A stretch of DNA of 64,000 nucleotides from positions 267,410-331,409 of the forward strand of contig CAJNDS010002372.1 in the NCBI GenBank assembly GCA_905221605.1, given 5' to 3'. The stretch comes from Symbiodinium natans (Eukaryota > Sar > Dinophyceae > Suessiales > Symbiodiniaceae). Shown here in pieces: positions 54,635 to 64,000 of this stretch. Within the stretch, counting starts at the first letter, position 1. The number at the start of each line of letters is the position of its first letter. The notes beneath the pieces were generated by a model that was not told where the DNA came from, searched no databases, and saw only the letters and a program-made list of their open reading frames with translations. The position numbers were made by a program, and so were the translations under genes.

Positions 54635-54882
54635 TCTCATGCTGAGCTGTCCTCCGCCCTCAGCCCTGAAGCGGCAAGTCGAAAAGCCCCAAAACCCAAA
54701 ACCCTAAGCCCTAAACCCTTAAAACCCAACGGCCCAAAAACTTCAGGGAGCCCCGAAAGCTCTGAAACCCTCCAAGAAAGATGGCACATAAAATAACCCC
54801 TCCCCTTAAGGAGGCCTTGACGAGGTTTTAGGGAGTCCTTGGACATTGGGTTTCAAGGATGGAGACCCCTTTGCTTGGGCTT

Positions 54883-55076
54883 AGGGTTTAGGGTTTAGGG
54901 TTTAGGGTTTAGGGTTTAGGGTTTAGGGTTTAGGGTTTAGGGTTTAGGGTTTAGGGTTTAGGGTTTAGGGTTTAGGGTTTAGGGTTTAGGGTTTAGGGTT
55001 TAGGGTTTAGGGTTTAGGGTTTAGGGTTTAGGGTTTAGGGTTTAGGGTTTAGGGTTTAGGGTTTAGGGTTTAGGGC
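54883..55076. repeat. Longest pure TTTAGGG array
   Basis: About 27 perfect head-to-tail units in the intron between two calpain exons. No variant unit seen. Confidence 0.95.
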
Positions 55077-55469
55077 CCTAACGGACCACAGCGCCAAACA
55101 CAGGGGGTTCAGGGTTTCAGGTGTTAGGTCCGTTCAAGGGATGTCAGGTGAATTCAATAGGGTTTGGGTTTATACCGGGGTCTAGGGGTTTTAGCAGTGG
55201 TTTCCCTAAGGTTCCTCGGGTGAGGTGTCTTTGGGCTTAGCCCTCTTGAGAACCCAGACATTCCAAGGTTTGGTGGTTCAGGGTTTCAAGCTCTAGCCGC
55301 ACTCGTCACCATCATATGACTTATGAAGAAGAAGAAGAAGCTTAAAGCCTCTCAACCTCTCATTCACGCCCTCTCGCACCCTAAATTCGAAGCCGTCAGG
55401 GTCTGAAGCCATCAACCCTGAGCCCTGACGTTCGACCTCCTTCATCCTATATCCTACTGCTATCCCAAG

Positions 55470-55505
55470 GTTCTTCAAGCACTACACGTGCATCGAGCCT
55501 CGTCT
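55470..55505 (+). CDS. Exon: calpain core, continuation of EKA helix
   Basis: After CCCAAG, reads FFKHYTCIEPRL; corresponds to the 'A-K-(L)-x-x-x-Y-x-x-I-E' piece that follows EKA. The end is not fixed. Confidence 0.6.
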
Positions 55506-55968
55506 GGTCCCGGATGCGTTTGTTTGGGTTTCAAGGTTCGCGTGAGGATGGAAAAGGGAAATGCTTCACAGGGTGCTGCAATTGCACTTGCCTGTTGTGG
55601 CGACTGTTGCTTTCAAAAAGGGAAGCACCCTAGAGGTTAAGGCTTGAGATGTTCACGGTTTCAGGTTCACAGGGCTTGAGATTCTTCAGAAGTGCACTGA
55701 TTTAAGGGGTTGGGGGTTTAGGGTGAAGAAAGAAACAAGCAGCACTGCGCCCAGACGTCGCGGCTCTCCGAATATAGAAGCCCTAAACCCCAAACCCCAA
55801 ACTCCTGAGGCTTTCGGGCTTGGGGTTTAGGGTTCAGGGCTTAGGGTTCAGGGCTCAGGGCTTAGGGCTTACTGTAGGGCTTAGGGTTTAGGGCTTAGGG
55901 CTTAGGGCTTTGGGCTTTGGGCTTTGGGTTTAGGGTTTAGGGGTCCCCAAACCCCCAAACCACCTAAG

Positions 55969-56037
55969 GAGATGTGTGACGGGGGCCACGGCACGGAAGC
56001 GGCATTCAGCTTCCTGGGTGGCCTGGCCGGCCGCTAT
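55969..56037 (+). CDS. Exon: calpain core (GGHGTEAAFSFLGG)
   Basis: After CCTAAG, 69 bp reads EMCDGGHGTEAAFSFLGGLA then GRY; GC donor. Matches the calpain G-G-x(3)-E-A-x-x-x-L-(T)-G-G motif. High confidence. Confidence 0.82.
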
Positions 56038-56089
56038 GCGCCTCGATGGCTCCCATTTAAAGGGTTCAGGGTTAGGGTTTAAAGTTTAG

Positions 56090-56187
56090 AGTTTAGGGTT
56101 TAGGGTTTAGGGTTTAGGGTTTAGGGTTTAGGGTTTAGAGGGTTTAGGGTTTAGGGTTTAGGGTTTAGGGTTTAGGGTTTAGGGTTT
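56090..56187. repeat. TTTAGGG telomere-like array
   Basis: About 14 units with one TTTAGAGGG interruption near 56136. Confidence 0.92.
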
Positions 56188-56553
56188 TGGGCGATCTTGG
56201 TTTTGGGTTTTGGGGCTTAGGGGTGTAGGGGTTTGGTGTATCTAGGGTTTATGGGTGTTAGGGGTTTCGGAGTCTTGGGGTTTAGGAGGTATAGGGTGTA
56301 TGTTTTTTTCTTATCTTTTATGGTTTAGGGCATGATGGAGTTTAGAGGTTTAGGGCTTAGAGCGTTTAGTGGCTTAGGGGTTTAGGGCTTATGAGGTGGC
56401 TCAGGGGGTGCGGCTGGGGTTGGGGATGTTTGCGTTGTTCTTCTTGTTTTGCTTTCTCAGGTGGGTGTAAAAGGACTTTAAGTCGGGTCTGCGAATCCCT
56501 CGTTTCTTCTCAGCTCTCTGTAGTCTCTCTCTTATGTAACATAGCCTCTACAG

Positions 56554-56601
56554 GTGGTAAGGCTTAACAAGCGGGTGGATGTTGTGCGCGTTTCTGACCT
56601 C
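56554..56601 (+). CDS. Probable exon: calpain core segment
   Basis: After TACAG, reads VVRLNKRVDVVRVSDL. Its position between the GG motif exon and the helical exon at 57087 fits, but the motif is weak. Confidence 0.45.
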
Positions 56602-57086
56602 GATGGAGCATGCCGACTCAGTGCGCTTGCCCGCCATCGCCCGCCTCGCAAACCTTTAAGATTGGCGAGCAGGGCCCCTTGAAATCCCCCGAAAAACTTC
56701 CCAAGTGCACAGCTGCTGTACGCTGCGGGAGGAGACTTCGTGTGATCAATAAATTACAACAAATTTAGGTTAGCTTAGACACAAAAAGAACCCCAAAAAC
56801 AAAAAGGAAGAGGTTAGGGCAGCTGGTGTGCTGGCTTTGGGAAGTGGCGCGAGAAGGCGCGCGAGGGCCTTCACACTCCAAGCAACAACGCCGGGACACC
56901 AAAAAGGACAGTCCAAATCCTAAACCCCAACCCCAAGCACCTACAACCCCTTCCACCCTCGGAAGATGAGGGCCCATCTCTCACTGTAGTGCCTACAATC
57001 CCTAATTCGAACCCTACAAGAACCCAGAACGCCCGCGCCTCCGAAGTCCCAAGAGCTTTAAACTTTAAACTCGAGAGCCTCCAGAG

Positions 57087-57181
57087 GCGATCGGCGATGA
57101 CGAGTTCGACCACCCGGAGAAGTTCTTCGACTCGATGAAGCGGGCCCTCACGAGCGCTCCGGACCGGAACGTCTTCTCGGG
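57087..57181 (+). CDS. Exon: calpain core helix
   Basis: After CAGAG, reads AIGDDEFDHPEKFFDSMKRA then LTSAPDRNVFSG. It corresponds to the 'D-x-x-x-L-(F/W)-x-x-(L/M)-x-x-A' helix before the L-(M/I)-x-(T/C)-x(7)-E strand. Confidence 0.7.
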
Positions 57182-57600
57182 GAGGGTTTTGGGGGCGTTT
57201 TTGGGGGTTGGGATGTTTTGGGATGTTTTGGGGATGTTTTGGGATGTTTTGGGATGCTTTGGGATGTTTTTGGATGTTCTGGGGTTTTTTGGGGGGGGTT
57301 TTTGGATGCTTTGGGGTGTTTTCAGGTTTCTTTCCTTTTTGTTCGGGGGGGGGGGGGGGGGGGACGGGGGGTTGAGGCTTTAAGGTTTTGGGGGTGGCGA
57401 GGGGCTTGACTATGCCGATTGTTGAGGAGTGGCTGGGGGTTCTCTACTCTAAACTCCTTGGATTTCGCGCTTGGGCTCAGCTCCGGAAGCTTCTGAGAAG
57501 GGCCCTCACTAGACGCGTAGAATACCCTCAGCCCTGAAAGCCCCTCGGACCCTTAACTTTTAAACACAAAGAGCATAGCACCTCAACTCACCCGACCCAG

Positions 57601-57660
57601 GTGGCGAGATCATGACCACGGGCTTCTCCGAGCCAAGCAAAGGCAGCAGGGACTTGAAGA
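57601..57660 (+). CDS. Exon: calpain core strand GEIMTTGF
   Basis: After ACCCAG, reads GEIMTTGFSEPSKGSRDLKK. Matches the calpain 'G-(S/C)-(L/I)-M-x-(C/T)-(S/G)' strand that leads to the catalytic His region. The frame closes soon after, so the donor lies near 57660. Confidence 0.7.
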
Positions 57661-58359
57661 AAAGCATTCGTTCATGGGGCCTTTGGGGAAGCTTTGGGGT
57701 GTTGGGGTGTAGGGTTTTGGGTTGGTTCTAGGGTGTTTCAGGCGCTTTCAGGGCTGCCCTACCCACTCGCCCCAAGCCCTCAAGCTCTAAGCCCTCAAGC
57801 CCTAAGCCCTCAGCTCCCTAAACCCTGGTTTTCAAGGTTTACTGGAAATCCTGAACACCCGAATGAGCCCAACAAAGCTGAAGCACCCCAACAAAACCAG
57901 CCCAACCGTGAGCTGCTGAGCCCAATCTAAAATGTAGGGTCGAGGGTAGGGTTTAGGGTGCAGGGTGCAGGGTTCAGGGTTTGGGATGTATTCAGGCTTG
58001 CAAAGTGTCGTTTTGAAGGTCTTGAAGGTTGTCTGCAGAGGTAACCCTACCCTACCCTACAGCCTAGACACCTAAAACTTGCTCAAAACCCGAAATGTTC
58101 CGGTGAGGCAAGTATGCGGACATGGGTGGCGGAGCAGATGGGCAGTGCGGTGCTACTTGATCCGATGATCAGTTCTTGTGTCCTTTTGTTTCCTACGTTT
58201 GGTCCAAGTTTGGTGTACCCGAAAGGAACCATAACTTATAGATGGGACTAGCGGTACTAGCGTTCATAGCGTGAGGAGCGCAGCAGACAAACTCAATCAT
58301 TGCGCATCTATAAGCCGTACCACCTAAACCCGAAGTCCCCGAGCATGAAGTCAACCCAG

Positions 58360-58422
58360 GAGAAGGGCCTTCCATTTGGGCTTCACGGTGGCCATTGCTA
58401 CTCTGTGATTCGTGTCGCGGAG
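58360..58422 (+). CDS. Exon: calpain catalytic His
   Basis: After ACCCAG, 63 bp reads EKGLPFGLHGGHCYSVIRVA then E; GC donor at 58423. G-L-x-x-G-H-(A/C)-Y-S-V is the active-site His motif of calpains. In phase with 58884. Confidence 0.87.
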
Positions 58423-58883
58423 GCGTCGTTCTTCTTGAAGGAGATATCGACACCCCTGGGCTGAATGGGGCCTAAATCCCAAACCCTAAACCTCTATCTC
58501 CGAACCAAGCCCTCCTTGCACAGAACTCCGCCGCTCAAAGGCCCTAATCGTTCGGTTTAGGGTTCAGGGCGCCTTTTTAGACTTAGCGGCCGAAATCTCA
58601 ATGGAACGATGGCGGCACCTCACTCCCAGGGGTCTGTGAAGGGGGCTCTTCACCACCGTCCGAGGTTTAGGGGAACCTGGGAACAACCTGGGAACAACTT
58701 GGGAACCCCTGAACCCAAACTTGGGGTTGAGCAGCTTGGGGGGCTCGAAGGGTTTTGGGCTCAGGGTTCAAGGACACCCCCCAGGATTCACCACAAGATA
58801 GCCTACGTAAGCTAAGGCCAGGGCCAGGTTTGGGGGGTGCTTCCCATGCTGTCATGCAATCAATCCTAACACCTTGGCGCGAG

Positions 58884-58931
58884 GTGGATGGAAGCCAGCT
58901 TTTCTGCTTTCGGAATCCTTGGGCACATGGC
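58884..58931 (+). CDS. Exon: calpain catalytic Asn (RNPW)
   Basis: After GCGAG, 48 bp reads VDGSQLFCFRNPWAHG; GC donor at 58932. (L/V)-x-x-(V/F)-R-N-P-W is the active-site Asn motif. Confidence 0.87.
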
Positions 58932-59104
58932 GCCTCTTGTCGAGCATCTTCAGTCCCACGCCCGAAATCTCCAACTGCCTCTCCGCATCTACGTACCCAT
59001 ACCTATACCTAACATTACACCTATAACTATACTTACATGTGCATACCTAGGTACCTTAACCCGAAATCCCAGACACTAACTTGAGCTGCAGCTGACTGGC
59101 TGAG

Positions 59105-59161
59105 GAGTGGACGGGCCCTTGGGGTGACAAGTCGGAGGAGTGGACGGACGAACGGCGCGAG
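59105..59161 (+). CDS. Exon: calpain EWxGxWxDxSxEW motif
   Basis: After CTGAG, 57 bp reads EWTGPWGDKSEEWTDERRE; GC donor at 59162. It is the signature immediately after RNPW in calpains, in phase with both neighbours. Confidence 0.87.
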
Positions 59162-59816
59162 GCTGTGGAGTTGGGGGCATTTTTTCAGGGTCTTGGGGAG
59201 CTGGGGGGCATTAGCCTAGGGGCCCCGTTTACCTGTGAGGGTCTGGGGTCTCGCGTTGACGGTTTGGGTTTAGGGCCCTGTATTCAGAGCTGCAGGACGC
59301 AGACTTGGTGGTTTAGGTGAAACGGTTTAGGGTGTTGTAAACCCCAAAGCCTCCTAAGTCCGAAAGCGCTAACGCCAGCCGACGCCTTAGATCCTAATGC
59401 CCTATAAAAGCCCACACGCAAGTGAGGTAGCGGCCTGCAGTCCTTTGCTCCTTTTTGTAATTCAGCCCGAAACCCTTAGGCGTCGAACGAAGCCCAATCT
59501 TGCAAGCGCAAAATGTTGTTGAGATGTGCAGAAGCCATTGTGCTGTGCCGCTCTACCTCGCGTCGTTGCCTTAGGCCCGCCTCCCCCCAAAATCGGTTGT
59601 GACCCACTGCACCATGTCGTCCGATGCGCTGATGCGCTGGGCTCTGCTGTATGGGTGCCTTGCGGGGTGCCTTGTTTTCGGAGGCTTCAGGATGTCACGT
59701 GGTCATGGTGAGGATTCGGGGTTCCGGTCTCATGAAAGCCTAACCCTAAAGGTCCTAAAGGTTCCATTAGCCGATCAGCCCTGCAGCATGGGTTCTCTCA
59801 ACTTGGAGCGTTGAAG

Positions 59817-59867
59817 GCCGTGGGCTCGAAAGCGGGGGATGACGGCGTCTTCTACATGGCCGTTCAG
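59817..59867 (+). CDS. Exon: calpain DDGxFxM motif
   Basis: After TTGAAG, reads AVGSKAGDDGVFYMAVQ, with an apparent GA donor. Corresponds to the calpain D-D-G-x-F-W-M strand; Trp is replaced by Tyr. Joins in phase with DYVQLSNRSDF. Confidence 0.78.
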
Positions 59868-60149
59868 GACATGGGGTTTTGATAGGGTCCCGGGCTTAGC
59901 TTTCAGAAAGGGGCCGCCGTAGGGCCTCCGTGTTTCCACGGCCTCATCTTCAGAGCAGCCCGCTCTCTTAGCTTTGAGGGTGTTTCGAGTCGTACGAAGC
60001 ATCGGTCATCGACGTGCGATGAGTGGCAGTGAACAAGAACCCATCTGAGGCCAGTAACATCTCTCAACCCTCTGAACCCGAAACCCCTGAAACCCTAATC
60101 CCTGAGCCCTCAAAATCTTATACCCTCAACCCTAATCCCTGAACCTATA

Positions 60150-60229
60150 CCCTAAGCCCTAAATCCCGAAGCCCTAAACCCTAAACCCTAAACCCTAAAC
60201 CCTAAGCCCTAAGCCCTAAACCCTAAACA
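60150..60229. repeat. CCCTAAA telomere-like array abutting an exon
   Basis: CCCTAAA/CCCTAAG units run to CCCTAAACAG, so the last unit supplies the AG acceptor of the exon at 60231. Confidence 0.9.
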
Positions 60230-60230
60230 G

Positions 60231-60277
60231 GACTACGTGCAGCTCTCCAACAGGTCCGACTTCCTCCGCACCTTTGG
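60231..60277 (+). CDS. Exon: end of calpain core
   Basis: After AACAG, reads DYVQLSNRSDFLRTFG, the 'x-x-F-x-x-x-F' end of the CysPc domain. A long T run follows at 60308. Confidence 0.75.
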
Positions 60278-60307
60278 GCCGGCCTGGCAGCGCCCCACCC
60301 TGGCTGT

Positions 60308-60410
60308 TTTTTTTTTTTTTTTTTTTGGGGGGGGGTTTAGGGTTTAGGGTTTAGGGTTTAGGGTTCAGGGTTTAGGGTTTAGGGTTTAGGATTTTAGGGT
60401 TTAGGATCTA
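60308..60410. repeat. Poly-T and TTTAGGG array
   Basis: A T run of about 18 passes through a G run into about ten TTTAGGG units with variants. Confidence 0.85.
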
Positions 60411-60847
60411 GGGTTTTAGGGCCTGTGAGGTTTACGGGGGTGTACAGAGTTTATCGGGTTTGTCGGGTTTGTAGTATAGGGCCCTGAAGACTTTTTTGGG
60501 TTTTTGCCGTTTGGGCTTTGTAGGGTTTAGGGTTTTAGAAAAGGACGCTGTGAGGACGTTCTGGATTTAAAGGTTCCGTTTTTTCGATAGGGTAGTATTT
60601 TGGCTCGAGGGCTTTAGGGCCTTCGGAGTCTAAAGCCCCAATGCCTAAAATCCAAAACCTTAAAGCCTAAAGGTAGCCTCAAACCCTAAAGCCCGAAACC
60701 GTAATTCCAAAACCCCAATACCCTAAACCACAAAAGCCTACTTCAAGCCCCAGAGCCCTCAAAGTAGCCTCAGAGACTTATTATAGGCAACATTCCAACA
60801 AGCCCCCTAAAGTCCCTCAAACGCACACCCTAAACCTCCACAGACCC

Positions 60848-60865
60848 CCCTAAAACCCCCCCCCC

Positions 60866-60899
<34 letters not shown>

Positions 60900-60906
60900 C
60901 CCCCCA
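60848..60906. repeat. Long C homopolymer
   Basis: Almost uninterrupted C for about 60 bp, the longest of many G/C runs in the window. Confidence 0.9.
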
Positions 60907-61263
60907 AAGACCCAAGAGAGTCTTCTGATCTCAAAAGGCTTCTTTGGAGGTCAGGTTGCAGTTTCGGGCTTGCATGCAGGATTGCAAAGGTCTTTGCTGT
61001 AGAAGGCTTCAGGATGCTTCGGTTTAGGAGCTTCGGGATCTAAGTGGGTTGGAAGGTTTCGGGCTTTAGCCTCGGGTGTTTGCAGTCGCGCCACCACGCA
61101 AAAACCGGCTGCACTTTGCGCAAGAGAATCCAGCCCCATCAAGAAAGCCGGGGCTCAATCCAAGAACACCCTAAGCCTCTGAAGACCTGCCATCCGCAAC
61201 CCCCCCCCCCCCCAATTCCCCAGTTGAAGAGTTAAAAAAAGGCCCGAAGTCGCCCCTTTAAAG

Positions 61264-61353
61264 GACGGTGCGGTCCTACGGCCGCTTCAGCGATGCGCCC
61301 ATGAAAGCGCGGGCGAAGAAGAACTACCAAGCGCAAGACGACGACGCTTGGTG
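61264..61353 (+). CDS. Exon: post-CysPc linker
   Basis: After AAAG, reads TVRSYGRFSDAPMKARAKKN then YQAQDDDAWWGG. The Y-G-x-F...A-W-W pattern resembles the start of the region after the protease core. The end is approximate. Confidence 0.55.
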
Positions 61354-61782
61354 GGGCGGAATGCAGGGGAGGCTTTGGGGTTGGGGGTTGGGGGGGAGAG
61401 ATTGGGTGTTCTGAGGGAGTGGCCTTCCGTCTTAGGGGCGCCTAAATTACAAAAAAAACCTGGCCACGAAAGCCGAAGCCGACGGCCTGAAGGCTGGTCG
61501 TCGCCGGTGTCGTCGGTATCTACAGATTCTTCTTGGGGTTTGCGTGCTTTCCAAGTGGAGATATTGCTTGCTAGAACTTGCTGCGCAGAGGCAATGTGCT
61601 GTGCATTACGGTGGACACTTCGATATACAGATGCTCCTTGTTGTGAGACCTCCGTGGCCTCAACAAGTTCAGCTCTCACTCTCAAACTTCGATTGCCCTG
61701 AGGGCCAAGTGGGCTCACCCTCACTTCAAAGGCCATGTTTGGGGTGGGCCCCCTGTTTTGGGTACCCTAAATAGAATAACAG

Positions 61783-61815
61783 AGCGACCCGCACTGGGAC
61801 CACAATTTCGAGGAG
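61783..61815 (+). CDS. Possible micro-exon
   Basis: After ACAG, reads SDPHWDHNFEE before a stop. Acidic/aromatic, with a plausible in-phase link to the SH3 exon. Weak. Confidence 0.35.
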
Positions 61816-61899
61816 TGATCAAGTCGTACACCCCCAGCTCCAACATCGGAGACGCTGCTGGAAGCCCGGGTGAACCCTAAACCTGAAAGGCCGAAACAG

Positions 61900-61970
61900 G
61901 GCTAATATCGAGAGTGAGCATCGAGGAAGAGATTTCCTTCGACAAGGGTGACACGATCGACGTGATTGAG
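61900..61970 (+). CDS. Exon: SH3-like domain, first half
   Basis: After AACAG, reads LISRVSIEEEISFDKGDTID then VIE; GT donor at 61971. The 'E-L-S-F-x-K-G-D-x-I-x-V-I' pattern is the RT-loop/diverging-turn region of SH3 domains. Confidence 0.72.
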
Positions 61971-62307
61971 GTCCAAGGACTCGGCTGAGTCTCTGAATGT
62001 ACTGAGGCTGCTGAGGTTCAGGAGGACCTTGTTTTTTGTTTTCGATTCCGAAGGGCGTGGGAGGAGGGGGGGCTTGGGGCGTTTTAGGGCAACTTAACAG
62101 GACCCCATCTACATTTCCCCATCACAATATTTTGGGGGGTATAAGGGGGACCTCGTCGATTATTTAGGGAGGTGCCCAGATAGTGGCAGTTGGTAGTACG
62201 GCAGCAGGTCGTCGTGTTCAAGGCCCGAACGCTTTCGGGAGTGCTGCTAGACCGAGGGGTTTGTTATTGAGGTCATTCCTGGCTTCCGTTGCTCACAATC
62301 CCGCCAG

Positions 62308-62430
62308 GATACTGGTGCAAAGGTACCCTTGACAAGAATGGGGAGACGGGGTACTTCCGCAACAAGGACGTCACGATAAAGACCGACTCTGTCTACTTGC
62401 ACCTTCGAGTCAGCAAGCCACCGAAAAACC
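62308..62430 (+). CDS. Exon: SH3-like domain, second half
   Basis: After CGCCAG, reads YWCKGTLDKNGETGYFRNKD then VTIKTDSVYLHLRVS. It fits the SH3 'W-x-x-G-x-L...G-x-x-G-(Y/L)-F-P-x-x-Y-V' half; the usual Pro is Arg. Probable role: binding Pro-rich partners. Confidence 0.72.
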
Positions 62431-63012
62431 CAGGAAAGGCCAGGCCCTGTAACATGTTGCGCCATATGCTGAGCTGTGGATCTGAAGCCCTCAAGTGTCG
62501 GCCCCATACCTCATACCCTGGAACCCTAACCCAAGAGTCCCTAAACCCCAGAAGCCCCGGAATCCCCAGACGCTGTCCAAGCCATGAGCGGCATGTCTCA
62601 CCCGACTCCGACTCCCTGCTACTCTGTTCCATTCACGGGTTGCTGTGAAGGAACGTTTACTTACTATGGTTTATTTACTTACTATGGTTTAGGGTCTATA
62701 GGGTTAGGGTTATGGAACCGATGCTCCTTCTCCTTTCAGTATGGCTCTGCGATGGCAACTTGTTGTAAGCTCCTACTGACGCCCAGATTCGAGGATTCTA
62801 ACAAGGCAGGGTGCAAGGGTTTGAGGATTTTATCAGGGAGGGGTTCTCAGGCACCTCCGGTTCCGTCAAGGACGCTTCAGCCGTAAACCCCAAAGCCAGC
62901 AAACCCGACCTTTTTTGGGTTGGGTTCCCAGATAACACGCCTTCTTAAGAACCGAAACCCTGAAACCCTCGACTTCCTAAACCAAGAAGGGGTACCTAAA
63001 TTTAGGGCTTAG

Positions 63013-63061
63013 GGTACAGCACGTCTGACGGCCACTTCCACGAGACGAGTTTCGTGCTGAG
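63013..63061 (+). CDS. Exon: C-terminal calpain region
   Basis: After TTAG, reads YSTSDGHFHETSFVLR. Position and strand-like pattern suggest the start of a calpain C2-like/domain-III beta sandwich. Moderate to low support. Confidence 0.45.
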
Positions 63062-63172
63062 GGTTTAGGATCCACGTGTCCTAGCTTCAGCGGAGCATGT
63101 ATGGGCTTTATGTGAAGCACCTGAAAATTGCCTCTTAAACCCTTATACCCTGTAAACCATAAGCTTCCTAAG

Positions 63173-63260
63173 GTACGAGTTCTCCGTGGAGGACATCGCA
63201 GAAGATGCGCCTGTCATGATTAGTCTGATGCGAGGCTGCATTCAGTACAGCCCTGTAGTT
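63173..63260 (+). CDS. Exon: calpain domain-III-like strand pair
   Basis: After CTAAG, reads YEFSVEDIAEDAPVMISLMR then GCIQYSP. The Y-x-(F/I)-x-V...V-x-I-x-L-x-(Q/R) pattern resembles calpain domain III. The next exon may include the short CYMKVTEN-type peptide near 63420. Confidence 0.55.
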
Positions 63261-63912
63261 TGAAACAAAGAATTCCTCATCCAGGGGGCCATGGAGCCCT
63301 AAGCCCTGAAGGTCCTAAACCCTAAACCCTAAGAATCCCGAAGCTTTAACAAACCCTGAACCCTAAATTTAGGGCTTCTTAGGTGCTTAGGTTTTATAGG
63401 GGCTTCCTGAACCCGACATGCTACATGAAGGTGACCGAAAATTAGGGGTTCGGGCTGATGACCAGATGACCTGCTCTGTGACGACAGTTTTTCCAAGCCC
63501 AACAGATCTCTAGGCAAAGCTCGAACCCTTCCATAACCTGAACTGATTCCGCAAACTTGGCAAGACTTCGGAAGTTCGTAGTGTGGGTTGAGGTCTTGCG
63601 CTTCTCCTTCTTGGAATCCTTCCTTGCGCGTCTGTGCTTCTCATAATCCATACCGTTCTTGAGGGCTTAAATTTACCACGAAAATAACTTCGAACAATTC
63701 TGCTCTACTCCGGCTTGCAAACGTGAGCAAATTTCAAGAACGCTAAAGGCAAGCAAGTAGCGCAATTAGCAGTTTGGCAGCTAACGTCTTAACAGCCATC
63801 TACTCGTAGCTTAGCAGTGGGGGTTTGGGGGTTTAGGGTTTATCTTAGGGTTTAGTTTAGGGCTTAGGGTTTAGGGTTCAGGGTTTAGGGTTTAGGTTTC
63901 AATGACCAAAGC

Positions 63913-64000
63913 CCAAATCTCGAGGCTGAGAGAAAACCAGAAGATGTGCCGCGAGTGGAACAAGCGCGCCTTGGCCCAGTCTGGCGCGAAACCCTTAGGG
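63913..64000 (+). CDS. Exon at right edge, partial
   Basis: Reads QISRLRENQKMCREWNKRAL then AQSG; open to the window edge. Non-repetitive sequence directly after a TTTAGGG array, consistent with a further exon of the same gene. Confidence 0.5.

Larger units (their letters stand above)
1140..64000 (+). other. Large split host locus: SDDDIP-repeat array, EF-hand pair, calpain protease, SH3 (3' end outside window)
   Basis: This is the gene-level interpretation of the + strand exons listed separately. The domain order is about eight SDDDIP-type repeats (1.1-14.5 kb), two EF-hands (15.9-18.0 kb), poorly resolved linkers, a calpain catalytic domain (48.4-60.3 kb), an SH3-like domain (61.9-62.4 kb) and a C2/domain-III-like tail. 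Seen directly: short peptides with family motifs, bounded by AG acceptors and GC, GT or GA donors, with reading phase preserved across most junctions (for example 9244/9767, 9832/10988, 11042/11406, 17552/17989, 51888/52066). Known: calpains are Ca2+-dependent cysteine proteases and commonly carry EF-hand and C2 modules. Inferred: that all parts belong to one transcript. The weak segments at 18-27 and 44.7-48 kb leave room for two genes in tandem. A 17-kb virus-like element sits in the intron around 27.6-44.6 kb. Confidence 0.6.

Noticed and set aside
54883-55076. A true chromosome end
   Set aside because: The array is interior, flanked by calpain exons, and other arrays point the opposite way; hence interstitial.
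1-64000. Dinoflagellate spliced-leader relic marking gene starts
   Set aside because: I looked for the conserved TTTTGGCTCAAG end and did not see it; absence by eye is not proof.

Overview
The window looks like nuclear DNA of a dinoflagellate (Symbiodiniaceae/Suessiales-like; the exact taxon is an inference). The pointers are heptameric TTTAGGG/CCCTAAA arrays scattered inside introns, long G and C homopolymers, one very large gene on the + strand cut into exons of about 20-130 bp, and intron donors that are mostly GC rather than GT, with an AG acceptor usually followed by G. I see no bacterial-type gene, CRISPR array, tRNA or rRNA. Most long open frames in the flanks are read-throughs of low-complexity repeats.

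Host layout, all on +. (1) 1.1-14.5 kb: about eight copies of a 55-60 residue repeat, recognisable by W-x(2,3)-(S/H)DDDIP-(x)-G-x(2)-G followed by a VxFPxGxW strand, each copy split over two or three exons. (2) 15.9-18.0 kb: a pair of canonical EF-hands, each loop interrupted by an intron. (3) 20-27 kb and 44.7-49 kb: weakly supported acidic, EF-like and coiled segments. (4) 48.4-60.3 kb: a calpain-type (CysPc) cysteine protease with the catalytic Cys (GDCYLL), His (GGHCYSV) and Asn (FRNPW) on separate exons. (5) 61.9-62.4 kb: an SH3-like domain, then exons that look like a calpain C2/domain-III region running off the right edge. Exon phases match across most junctions I could test. The simplest reading is one Ca2+-regulated calpain with an N-terminal repeat array, but two adjacent co-oriented genes are not excluded.

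Inserted into an intron of this locus is a 17,036-bp AT-rich element (27567-44602) with imperfect terminal inverted repeats of about 290 and 375 bp that start AGTTAGC, flanked by a 5-bp direct repeat TAAAG. It has a Polinton-like virus / Maverick layout: a retroviral-type (rve) integrase, a large replication protein with apparent DNA-polymerase motifs followed by an SF1 helicase, a penton-like minor capsid protein, a double-jelly-roll-type major capsid protein, a fibre with an S74-type C-terminal chaperone, a class-3-lipase-like hydrolase, a zinc-ribbon protein and several small virion-type proteins. Almost every large gene carries stops or frameshifts, and the replication gene has a 900-bp tandem duplication whose copies differ at two bases. 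This is therefore a decaying endogenous virus. Between the left TIR and the integrase lies a GC-rich RCC1-like repeat gene of host type (seven 39-residue repeats plus a broken eighth), which looks like cargo captured by the element.

Repeats fill the rest: pure and mutated telomere-like arrays, derived heptamer or octamer arrays (CCCTATA, CCCTGTG, TAAAGCC, GGGTTTCA), fold-back MITE-like palindromes at 17.6, 25.3 and 48.8 kb, a minisatellite bounded by a 31-bp perfect inverted repeat at 45.96-46.61 kb, a 160-bp alternating GTGCGC tract, and a GC-rich block of three long tandem units at 19.7-20.0 kb. Introns not listed separately hold such repeats and nothing else I can support.
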